NCBI GenBank assembly: GCA_937900425.1
Contig: CALCDT010000096.1
Location: forward strand, 1-25,326
Direction of reading: 5' to 3'
DNA: 25,326 nt
Source: an uncultured Alphaproteobacteria bacterium
GTDB taxonomy: Bacteria > Pseudomonadota > Alphaproteobacteria > Rhizobiales > Pleomorphomonadaceae
Shown here: positions 1 to 6,304 of the stretch, one piece after another
Numbering within the stretch: position 1 is the stretch's first letter
Layout of the letters: each line of letters begins with the position of its first letter
Made by a program: the position numbers and the translations under genes
The notes under the pieces: generated by a model
What the model saw: only the letters and a program-made list of their open reading frames with translations
Database searches by the model: none
What the model was told of the DNA's origin: nothing

Positions 1-422
1 CCGCCGACGCCGCGGCCGCGGCGGCGCGGGATGCCGCGGGCTATGCCGACCAGCTCGCCGCCGGACACGGCGGGGCCTTCGACGACGGGCTCGGCGCGGC
101 GGCCCACGCCCTGTCGGGCGGGGCGATCGACCCCTTCATCTTCCGCCTGTCGATCTTCGTGCTGGCGATCTTCGTCGGCTACTACGTGGTGTGGTCGGTG
201 ACCCCGGCACTGCACACCCCCTTGATGAGCGTCACCAACGCGATCTCGTCGGTGATCATCGTCGGCGCGCTGCTCGCCGTCGGCGTCGATCTGGCCGCCT
301 CCGACGGGGCGATCCTCGCCCGCGGCTTCGGCTTCGTCGGCGTGGTGCTGGCCGCGGTCAACATCTTCGGCGGCTTCCTCGTCACGAGCCGCATGCTCGC
401 CATGTACAAGAAGAAGGGGTGA
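1..422 (+). CDS. pntA2: NAD(P) transhydrogenase subunit alpha part 2 (membrane domain), 5' end missing
   Basis: C-terminal part of the small membrane subunit (dIIa) of the proton-translocating transhydrogenase, which uses the proton gradient to reduce NADP+ with NADH in the inner membrane. The frame is open from the first codon in the window with no ATG or GTG before position 159. The conserved family block (DPFIFRLSIFVLAIFVGYYV) begins upstream of that GTG, at about 129, so the true start is outside the window and a GTG start at 159 would cut the first helix. Three hydrophobic helices and a basic end (MYKKKG) are visible. The part before the conserved block is an Ala-rich hydrophilic stretch, as is common in alphaproteobacterial forms. 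The stop lies 4 bases before pntB, so the two are co-transcribed. The NAD-binding subunit (pntA1) should lie just to the left. Confidence 0.93.
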   Translation, partial: ADAAAAAARDAAGYADQLAAGHGGAFDDGLGAAAHALSGGAIDPFIFRLSIFVLAIFVGYYVVWSVTPALHTPLMSVTNAISSVIIVGALLAVGVDLAASDGAILARGFGFVGVVLAAVNIFGGFLVTSRMLAMYKKKG

Positions 423-426
423 GGCG

Positions 427-1824
427 ATGTCCGCGAACGTGATGGCGAGCCTCTACCTCGTCTCGGCGGTCCTGTTCATCCTGGCGCTGCGCGGGCTCTC
501 CAGCCCCGTGACCTCGCGCCAGGGCAATCTCTACGGCATGGTCGGCATGGGGATCGCGATCCTCACGACGCTGGCCGGCATCCACCTCACCTTCGGCTCG
601 GTGGCGCTGATCGTGGTGGCGCTGGCGATCGGCGGCGGCGCCGGCGCGGTGATCGCCCGCAAGATCCCGATGACGGCGATGCCCCAGCTCGTCGCCGCCT
701 TCCACTCCCTCGTCGGCCTCGCCGCGGTGATGGTGGCGGCCGGCGCGCTCTACGCCCCCTCCGCCCTCGGCATCGGCGAGGTCGGCGCGATCCACGCCCA
801 GGCCCTCGTCGAGATGAGCCTCGGCGTCGCCATCGGCGCCATCACCTTCACCGGCTCGGTGATCGCCTTCCTGAAGCTCGACGGGCGCATGTCCGGCAAG
901 CCGATCATGCTGCCCGGCCGGCATGCGATCAACGCGGGCCTGGCGATCCTGCTGGTGGTGCTGATCGCGGTGCTGGTCAACACCGAGAGCCACGCGGTGT
1001 TCTGGCTGATCGTACTCGCCTCGCTCGTTCTCGGCGTGCTGATCATCATCCCGATCGGCGGCGCCGACATGCCCGTCGTCGTCTCGATGCTCAACAGCTA
1101 CTCCGGCTGGGCGGCGGCGGGCATCGGCTTCACCCTCGGCAACACCGCGCTGATCATCACCGGCGCCCTCGTCGGCTCGTCGGGCGCGATCCTCTCCTAC
1201 ATCATGTGCAAGGGCATGAACCGCTCGTTCATCTCGGTGATCCTCGGCGGCTTCGGCGGCGAGACCGCCGGGCCGGCCGGCGGGGCGGTCGAGACGCGCC
1301 CGGTCAAGCAGGGCTCGGCCGAGGACGCCGCCTTCATCATGAAGAACGCCGCCAAGGTGATCATCGTGCCGGGCTACGGCATGGCGGTGGCCCAGGCCCA
1401 GCACGCCCTGCGCGAGATGGCCGACAAGCTCAAGCACGAGGGCGTCGAGGTCAAATACGCCATCCACCCGGTGGCCGGCCGCATGCCCGGGCACATGAAC
1501 GTGCTGCTGGCCGAGGCCAACGTGCCCTACGACGAGGTCTTCGAGCTCGAGGACATCAACTCCGAGTTCGCCCAGGCCGACGTCGCCTTCGTCATCGGCG
1601 CCAACGACGTCACCAACCCCGCCGCCAGGACCGACCCGACCTCGGCCATCTACGGCATGCCGATCCTCGACGTCGACAAGGCCAAGACCGTGCTCTTCAT
1701 CAAGCGCGGCATGGGGTCGGGCTACGCCGGCGTCGAGAACGAACTCTTCTTCCGCGACAACACCATGATGCTCTTCGCAGACGCAAAGAAAATGGTCGAG
1801 AGCATCGTCAAGAACCTCGAGTGA
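427..1824 (+). CDS. pntB: NAD(P) transhydrogenase subunit beta
   Basis: 465-residue beta subunit, full family length. The first ~270 residues are a run of hydrophobic helices (domain dIIb, proton channel). The C-terminal ~190 residues form the NADP(H)-binding domain dIII, with the fingerprint GYGMAVAQAQ (about residues 316-325), the segment HPVAGRMPGHMNVLLAEANV, the VIGANDVTNPAA motif and KRGMGSGYAGVENELFF near the end. With PntA1/PntA2 it supplies NADPH at the cost of the proton gradient. The ATG is 4 bases after the pntA2 stop, a tight operon arrangement. Nothing is missing or frameshifted. Family assignment is certain. Its link to the oxalate genes further right is only proximity, as no shared operator is visible here. 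Confidence 0.97.
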   Translation: MSANVMASLYLVSAVLFILALRGLSSPVTSRQGNLYGMVGMGIAILTTLAGIHLTFGSVALIVVALAIGGGAGAVIARKIPMTAMPQLVAAFHSLVGLAAVMVAAGALYAPSALGIGEVGAIHAQALVEMSLGVAIGAITFTGSVIAFLKLDGRMSGKPIMLPGRHAINAGLAILLVVLIAVLVNTESHAVFWLIVLASLVLGVLIIIPIGGADMPVVVSMLNSYSGWAAAGIGFTLGNTALIITGALVGSSGAILSYIMCKGMNRSFISVILGGFGGETAGPAGGAVETRPVKQGSAEDAAFIMKNAAKVIIVPGYGMAVAQAQHALREMADKLKHEGVEVKYAIHPVAGRMPGHMNVLLAEANVPYDEVFELEDINSEFAQADVAFVIGANDVTNPAARTDPTSAIYGMPILDVDKAKTVLFIKRGMGSGYAGVENELFFRDNTMMLFADAKKMVESIVKNLE

Positions 1825-1853
1825 GCGAGAGAACCATCCATCGCTGACGACGG

Positions 1854-1878
1854 CGGCGGCGGGCCTTGCCCGCCGCCG
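1854..1878 (+). terminator. GC-rich hairpin after pntB
   Basis: An 11-bp perfect stem (1854-1864 with 1868-1878) and 3-base loop lie 30 bases after the pntB stop. There is no T-run after it, so it may be a weak terminator or a 3' end stabiliser. The stem can be extended with a 3-base bulge. Confidence 0.4.
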
Positions 1879-1958
1879 TCGCGTCATGGAGAGGCATCCG
1901 GCCGCCGCCGGGGGAGGAGCCCCGCGGACGGGCCGCAACGACGACAGGGAGCGAGACT

Positions 1959-2741
1959 ATGACGAAACGCTGGGTGAGATTTGACGACGGCGGCACGCCG
2001 GCCTTCGGCGTGGTGGAAGGCGACAAGGTGCGGGTTTACGCCGGCGACATGTTCGCCGACGCCTGGGCTACGGAGCGCGAGGTGGATGCGGAAGGCCTCG
2101 CCCTGCTGCCGCCGAGCGAGCCGACCAAGGTGATCGCGCTCTGGAACAACTTCCGCGCCCTCGGCGCCAAGCTCGGCGTGTCGGCGCCGGTCGACCCGCT
2201 CTACCTGCTCAAGGCGGTGTCGAGCGTGACGTCGCCGGGCGCCACCGTGAACCGCCCGAAGGCCTACGACGGCCGCCTCGTCTACGAGGGCGAACTCGGC
2301 ATCGTCATCGGCAAGCGGCTCTGCAACGCCGGCGTCGAGGAAGCGGAGGCCGGCATCTTCGGCTACACCTGCGTCAACGACATCACCGCGGGCGACCTTC
2401 TCAACAAGGACCCGAACTTCGCGCAGTGGGCGCGGGCCAAGAGCTTCGACGGCTTCTGCCCGTTCGGCCCAGTCATCGCGACCGGGATCGATCCGGCCGG
2501 CCTGACGATCCGAACCCTCGTCAACGGAGCCGAGCGGCAGAACTACCCCGTCTCCGACATGATCTTCCCGGCCGCCGACCTGGTGTCGCGGATCTCCGCC
2601 GACATGACGCTGATGCCGGGCGACCTGATCGCCTGCGGCACCTCCGTCGGCGTCGGGGCGATGAAGGAGCCGGAGAACGTCGTCGAGGTGCTGATCGAGG
2701 GCATCGGCACGCTGCGCAACATCGTCAGGACGACCGCCTGA
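1959..2741 (+). CDS. Fumarylacetoacetate hydrolase (FAH) family protein
   Basis: 260 residues, the usual size for a two-part FAH-family enzyme. The N-terminal ~60 residues resemble the small cap domain and the rest the catalytic FAH fold. Expected metal ligands are visible as E110 and E112 (VYEGELGIVIGK) and D141 (VNDITAGD), the conserved lysine as K161 (AKSFDGFCPFG), and the late loop reads CGTSVGVG where most members have CGTPxGVG. Members act on beta-diketo or oxaloacetate-like acids (acylpyruvases, oxaloacetate decarboxylases, homoprotocatechuate isomerases). The substrate cannot be read from sequence. The start at 1959 has AGGGA eight bases upstream; the frame stays open further up to 1866 but that extension is Arg/Pro-rich and unlike the family. 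It is flanked by a hairpin upstream and a strong terminator downstream, so it may be monocistronic. Confidence 0.85.
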   Translation: MTKRWVRFDDGGTPAFGVVEGDKVRVYAGDMFADAWATEREVDAEGLALLPPSEPTKVIALWNNFRALGAKLGVSAPVDPLYLLKAVSSVTSPGATVNRPKAYDGRLVYEGELGIVIGKRLCNAGVEEAEAGIFGYTCVNDITAGDLLNKDPNFAQWARAKSFDGFCPFGPVIATGIDPAGLTIRTLVNGAERQNYPVSDMIFPAADLVSRISADMTLMPGDLIACGTSVGVGAMKEPENVVEVLIEGIGTLRNIVRTTA

Positions 2742-2781
2742 AGTCCGCCCCTTCGACGCCGTCACGGTCGGGACGATTCGA

Positions 2782-2816
2782 ACGCCCCGGCTCCAGGGAG
2801 GAGCCGGGGCGTTTTT
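2782..2816 (+). terminator. Strong intrinsic terminator after the FAH gene
   Basis: A perfect 13-bp stem (2782-2794 with 2800-2812), 5-base loop, followed directly by TTTTT and then CCATTTT. This is the clearest rho-independent terminator on the + strand in the window. Confidence 0.92.
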
Positions 2817-2884
2817 CCATTTTGAGCCATGTACCAACGACGAAACGCCGCGCGGGGGACCCGCACGGCGCCCGACGATGTCGA

Positions 2885-2903
2885 CCCTCCCGCCCCGGGA
2901 GGG
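2885..2903 (-). terminator. Hairpin after the Cache-protein gene
   Basis: An 8-bp perfect stem (2885-2892 with 2896-2903) and 3-base loop lie 6 bases beyond the stop of the minus-strand gene. No T-run follows on the minus strand, so this is a weak call. Confidence 0.3.
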
Positions 2904-2909
2904 GCCGGA

Positions 2910-3476
2910 TCAGTTCAGCTTGTCGACGTCGACCGCGACGGTGATGGCGCCGATCGCCTTGCCGCCGTCGGAGACCGAGAGACTGACCTGGGCGATCTTC
3001 TTGCCGTCCTCCTCCTCGACCTCGTCGACGAAGATGGCGTCCGGGCCCACCGGATAGGTCTTCTGCCACTTGGCCTCGTCGGCCTGGAAATAGTCCGAGG
3101 TACCGTCGGTCTGGCCGACGTTGAGGCCCTTGTCGTCCATGACGAAGGCTTCGATCATCGCCTCGCCGACCTCGGCGCGCCGCGCCTTCAGGAACTCCGA
3201 CAGCGGATTGTTCATCGTCGCCTCGATGAGGTCGGTCTTGCTCTTGTCCTTCCAGCCTTCGTCGAGTTCGACGATCTCCATGTAGTCGATGGTCTTGTGC
3301 TTCTCGTTGGCGGCCTTGACGGCGTCGACGACCGCCGGATCGGAGAGCCAGGGCTTGATCTTGGCGACGGCGAAATCGGTGACGGGCTGGACGTGCGGCG
3401 CGTCCTCGGCCGCGGCAAGAGCCGGGAAGCCGGCGACGACGAGAACCGCGAGGACGGAAGCGAGGCTGCGTTTCAT
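2910..3476 (-). CDS. Secreted Cache/PDC-like sensor-domain protein
   Basis: 188 residues. A clear signal peptide (MKRSLASVLAVLVVAGFPALAAA, about residues 1-23, Ala-x-Ala cleavage) predicts a soluble periplasmic protein. The mature part has an N-terminal helical stretch, then the hallmark of PDC/Cache folds: FVMDDKGLNVGQTDGTSDYF, WQKTYPVGPDAIFVDEVE and the closing strands ending GAITVAVDVDKL. Such domains usually sense small carboxylates or amines when attached to kinases or chemoreceptors. Here the domain stands alone with no transmembrane or output part. The start has GGGGGA five bases upstream. It is divergent from tctC across an 822-bp control region, and a perfect 17-bp operator (3543-3559) lies 67 bases before its start, overlapping a possible promoter. 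It may be a ligand-binding accessory of the neighbouring transporter (inference). Its function is not established. Confidence 0.75.
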   Translation of the reverse strand: MKRSLASVLAVLVVAGFPALAAAEDAPHVQPVTDFAVAKIKPWLSDPAVVDAVKAANEKHKTIDYMEIVELDEGWKDKSKTDLIEATMNNPLSEFLKARRAEVGEAMIEAFVMDDKGLNVGQTDGTSDYFQADEAKWQKTYPVGPDAIFVDEVEEEDGKKIAQVSLSVSDGGKAIGAITVAVDVDKLN

Positions 3477-3542
3477 GTTTCCCCCAACAAGGTCTTTTTA
3501 TCTGAGCGGGTCGGATCAACTCCGCCTCGAAGCCGTAGCATT

Positions 3543-3559
3543 TGGCATTCGTAATGCCA
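3543..3559 (-). promoter_or_regulatory. 17-bp inverted-repeat operator before the Cache gene
   Basis: TGGCATTCGTAATGCCA, perfect dyad, extended by T and A on the flanks. On the minus strand it overlaps a possible -35 (TTGTTG) and the spacer before a weak -10 (TGCTAC). Member of the seven-copy TGGYAT-N5-ATRCCA set. Confidence 0.65.
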
Positions 3560-3659
3560 ACAAGAATCCATCGCTGTCGTCGGCAGGAAAGTTGCTGCAA
3601 TGCAAGAAGAACGTGCCGGAAGGGCTGGAGGTGACTGGCGTCCCGGCATCGGCTTTACT

Positions 3660-3688
3660 TGGTATGCCAGCCGTGAGCTGGTATCCCA
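3660..3688. promoter_or_regulatory. Tandem 10-bp palindromes
   Basis: TGGTATGCCA (3660-3669) and TGGTATCCCA (3679-3688) start 19 bases apart, close to two helical turns, so both would face the same side of the DNA. Same half-sites as the 17-bp operators but without the 5-base spacer. Confidence 0.5.
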
Positions 3689-3738
3689 GAGTTGATCCGG
3701 ACGATGGTCGCTGGCGCCGTCACGGTGTTGCAGTCGGC

Positions 3739-3748
3739 TGGCATGCCA
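3739..3748. promoter_or_regulatory. 10-bp palindrome
   Basis: TGGCATGCCA, a perfect dyad made from the operator half-sites, in the control region upstream of tctC. Confidence 0.45.
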
Positions 3749-3984
3749 AGACGAGTCGCAGGGCGACCCGTCCTGCCGCACAACGAGCCGGAAGCGACAC
3801 TGACGACCCCCCTCCCTTCGGAAGCGCCCTGCGGCTTCCTGTCTCCACCCCATGAAATCAAGGCGATGGCGGTTGCCTGGCCCTGGCAGTGGGCCGATAC
3901 TCCGCTCGCGCTCCGATGGGCGGAGCGGAAGCGGATTTGCTTGAAATCTCGACGATCAGGCGGACGTAGCAGGAGGCGTCTTCT

Positions 3985-3994
3985 TGGTATGCCA
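3985..3994. promoter_or_regulatory. 10-bp palindrome
   Basis: TGGTATGCCA, identical to the copy at 3660. It lies about 300 bases before tctC. Confidence 0.45.
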
Positions 3995-4140
3995 GAGAAA
4001 TCCGTCGTATTGCGCTGCGAATTTTGCGATCGGGCGGAGTCGTTCCGATCGCCGATCATGAAGAGAGGTATTCGTCATCATCGTGTGGATACGTAAGGAA
4101 GAATCGGTAATTTTGCGCCGCACAATTCAAGCCGGTTGTT

Positions 4141-4152
4141 CTGGTATACCAG
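4141..4152. promoter_or_regulatory. 12-bp perfect palindrome upstream of the tctC promoter
   Basis: CTGGTATACCAG, a perfect dyad that fits the TGGT-ACCA pattern typical of FadR-subfamily GntR operators. It lies 44 bases before the proposed -35 of tctC. Confidence 0.55.
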
Positions 4153-4195
4153 CGTTGACGAGGCCTCTCCGACTTGGATGCGAGAAGAATTCCAG

Positions 4196-4228
4196 TTGAT
4201 TCCGGCGTCTCTGCCATACATTATGCCA
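4196..4228 (+). promoter_or_regulatory. tctC promoter with overlapping 17-bp operator
   Basis: TTGATT (4196-4201), 17-base spacer, CATTAT (4219-4224) form a plausible sigma-70 type promoter about 70 bases before tctC. The dyad TGCCATACATTATGCCA (4212-4228, one mismatch to the consensus) covers the -10 box, which would suit repression by a GntR protein. Confidence 0.6.
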
Positions 4229-4298
4229 GACGTCCGGCGGCAGTGTTCGACGGCAGAGGGAATAAAATCCGTTTCAAAATCAAACGGGAGGAAACTTA

Positions 4299-5300
4299 AT
4301 GCGCAAGTTCGCATCCACGATTCTGGCCAGCGTCGCGGCCGTCGGAATGCTCGCGGCGTCGGCCCCGGCCTTCGCCTGGGAGCCGGAGAAGACCGTCGAG
4401 TTCATCGTGCCGGCCGGCACCGGCGGCGGCGCCGACCAGATGGCCCGCATGATCCAGGGTATCATCCAGAAGCACAACCTGATGTCCCAGCCGCTGGTGG
4501 TGATCAACCGCGGCGGCGGTTCCGGCGCCGAGGGCTTCCTCGACGTCAAGGGTTCCGAGGGTAATCCCGACAAGATCATCATCACCCTGTCCAACCTCTT
4601 CACCACCCCGATGGCGACCGGCGTGCCCTTCTCCTGGAAGGACCTGACGCCGGTAGCGATGATGGCCCTCGACGAGTTCGTCCTCTGGGTCAACGCGTCC
4701 TCGCCCTACAAGACTCCGGCCGAGTACATCGACGCGGTCAAGGAAGGCGGTCCGTCGAAGTTCCAGATGGGCGGCACCGGGTCCAAGCAGGAAGACCAGA
4801 TCATCACCGCCGCCATCGAGCAGGTGACCGGTGCCAAGTTCACCTACGTCCCCTACAAGGGCGGCGGCACGGTGGCGGCCCAGCTGGTCGGCGGGCATGT
4901 CACCTCGTCGGTGAATAACCCGATCGAGGCGGTCTCGCAGTGGCGGGCCGGGGAACTGCGGGCGCTCTGCGTGTTCGACTTCGAGCGCATCAAGCTCGAC
5001 GAGAAGGTCACGCCGGACATGTCCTGGGGCGACATCCCGACCTGCAAGGAATCCGGCCTCGACATCGAGTATCTGATGCTGCGCGGCATCATGATGGCCC
5101 CCGGCGTGAGCCAGGAGCAGGTCGACTACTACGTCGGCGTGCTCGAGAAGGTTCGCGAGACCCCGGAATGGCAGGACTTCATGGCCAAGGGCGCGTTCAA
5201 CACGACCTTCATGAAGGGCGAGGAATTCGCCACCTGGCTGGCTTCCGCCGAAGAGACCCATCGTGACCTGATGGACAAGGCGGGCTTCCTCAAGAAGTAA
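4299..5300 (+). CDS. tctC: TTT-family periplasmic substrate-binding protein (TctC/Bug type)
   Basis: 333 residues, normal length for the Bug/TctC family of extracytoplasmic binding proteins that feed carboxylates to TctAB permeases. A signal peptide of about 26 residues ends in APAFA. Family landmarks are the first ligand-loop region (FIVPAGTGGGADQMARMIQG), the INRGGGSGAEGF loop, and FTYVPYKGGGTVAAQLVGGH with following SSVNNPIEA. The start has GGGAGGA six bases upstream. It opens a tctC-B-A cluster and its promoter carries an operator of the same type as the oxalate genes. Substrate specificity in this family cannot be read from sequence; oxalate or another short carboxylate is a guess from the shared operator. 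The protein has an unusual double-Gly-rich first loop (PAGTGGGADQ), which fits small acidic ligands but proves nothing. Confidence 0.93.
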   Translation: MRKFASTILASVAAVGMLAASAPAFAWEPEKTVEFIVPAGTGGGADQMARMIQGIIQKHNLMSQPLVVINRGGGSGAEGFLDVKGSEGNPDKIIITLSNLFTTPMATGVPFSWKDLTPVAMMALDEFVLWVNASSPYKTPAEYIDAVKEGGPSKFQMGGTGSKQEDQIITAAIEQVTGAKFTYVPYKGGGTVAAQLVGGHVTSSVNNPIEAVSQWRAGELRALCVFDFERIKLDEKVTPDMSWGDIPTCKESGLDIEYLMLRGIMMAPGVSQEQVDYYVGVLEKVRETPEWQDFMAKGAFNTTFMKGEEFATWLASAEETHRDLMDKAGFLKK

Positions 5301-5313
5301 GTTCCTCTGCCAC

Positions 5314-5358
5314 GCAGGCCCGCCCTCCTGCCTTCGCGGCGAGGAGGACGGGTCCTGC
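5314..5358 (+). other. Intercistronic stem-loop between tctC and tctB
   Basis: An imperfect long stem (GCAGGCCCG... pairing with ...CGGGTCCTGC) with a short TTCGC loop sits in the 102-base gap. Such hairpins after binding-protein genes often protect the upstream mRNA and lower permease expression. No T-run follows. Confidence 0.5.
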
Positions 5359-5402
5359 GCGGCCGGACGCGCAACAACGGATACGGAAGATCGGGGGCGG
5401 CG

Positions 5403-5912
5403 ATGTCTCACGAAACCAATGACAAGAGCGAATACACCGTCGCACATCGGACGGTCGAACTGTGTGTGGCCGGCGCCCTGATGATCGTGGCGCTGGTCGT
5501 GATGTACGACAACTGGAAGACCGGCGCCGGCTGGGCCTTCGACGGACCGGAGGCGGGCTACTTCCCGTTCTGGATCGGCGTGATCCTGCTGATCTCCTCC
5601 GTGGGAACCTTCGTCACCACGCTGCGCAACAGCAGCTTCGGGCGCGAGACCTTCGTCGAGCGCGGTCAGCTGAAGCAGATCCTCCAGGTGCTGATCCCGG
5701 CGATCGTCTTCGTCGCCGCGATTTCGTTCATCGGCATCTACGTGGCGGCGGCGATCTTCATCGCCTTCTTCATGGTCTACCTGGGCAAGTACCCGGTCTG
5801 GAAGGTCGTTCCGGTGTCGGTCGGCGTGCCGCTGGCCCTCTTCGTGCTGTTCGAGATCTGGTTCCTCGTGCCGCTGCCCAAGGGTCCCGTCGAGGCGATG
5901 CTCGGCTACTGA
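5403..5912 (+). CDS. tctB: TTT-family small membrane subunit TctB
   Basis: 169 residues with the family layout of four hydrophobic segments (roughly 18-36, 52-71, 94-125 as a pair, 133-155). The motif GPEAGYFPFWIGVILL after the first helix is typical of TctB. It is the small subunit of a secondary, cation-driven carboxylate transporter and works with TctA in the inner membrane. The start is the ATG at 5403 preceded by a G-rich stretch (GGGGGCGGCG). It follows tctC by 102 bases with a hairpin in between, and 392 bases separate it from tctA, an unusually long internal gap for this operon type. No sequence defects seen. Confidence 0.9.
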   Translation: MSHETNDKSEYTVAHRTVELCVAGALMIVALVVMYDNWKTGAGWAFDGPEAGYFPFWIGVILLISSVGTFVTTLRNSSFGRETFVERGQLKQILQVLIPAIVFVAAISFIGIYVAAAIFIAFFMVYLGKYPVWKVVPVSVGVPLALFVLFEIWFLVPLPKGPVEAMLGY

Positions 5913-6304
5913 GCCGGACCTCCCGTCGCCGGAACCACGGCCGAAGCCCGGGCGCCGCTTCCCCCTGATCGCCGGAGCGCCCGGCCGCCGGCCTCCCGAG
6001 ACGCCCGATCGACGGCGGACGGCAATCGTCCGCTCCATCGCACGCCGCGGGGCCACGCCCGGCGGCGACAGGGGGCGGCTTGTCCGACCACACGACGGTT
6101 CACGAGAACATCCGGGTCGACGGGGCGACCTTTTCCTTCTCGTGAAGCCATCCGCTCTGCGGAACCGATTGCGCAGCCGGAGCCGGGGGGTCCGGGCGGC
6201 TGCATCAACAGACCTGACGAGACGGCGGCGGTCGCGTCGAGCGACGGCAGCGGGCGGCTGAAACGACGCCGGTCTCCTCACATCATCTGACGGAGGGTAC
6301 TCCC
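5913..6304 (+). other. 392-base gap inside the tct operon
   Basis: TctB and TctA genes are normally nearly adjacent. This gap has no ORF with family character. It contains an 8-bp dyad (CACGAGAA at 6101-6108 with TTCTCGTG at 6137-6144) and other GC-rich inverted repeats, but no clear promoter, T-run terminator or 17-bp operator. It could be an RNA leader or a relic of a lost gene. Confidence 0.4.

Larger units (their letters stand above)
3477..4298. other. Long divergent control region between the Cache gene and tctC
   Basis: 822 bases with no convincing gene and visibly lower GC than its neighbours. It holds two 17-bp operators at its two ends (3543-3559 and 4212-4228) and at least four perfect or near-perfect 10-bp palindromes of type TGGYATRCCA between them (3660, 3739, 3985, 4142), plus a degenerate one at 3679. 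Short open frames here on both strands have no recognisable protein and no ribosome-binding sites. Confidence 0.7.

Noticed and set aside
159..422. GTG at 159 as the start of pntA2
   Set aside because: The conserved first helix begins upstream at about 129, and the frame is open to the window edge.
3655..4096. Open frames on both strands in the tctC control region
   Set aside because: No ribosome-binding site, no homology, and they overlap several palindromic sites.
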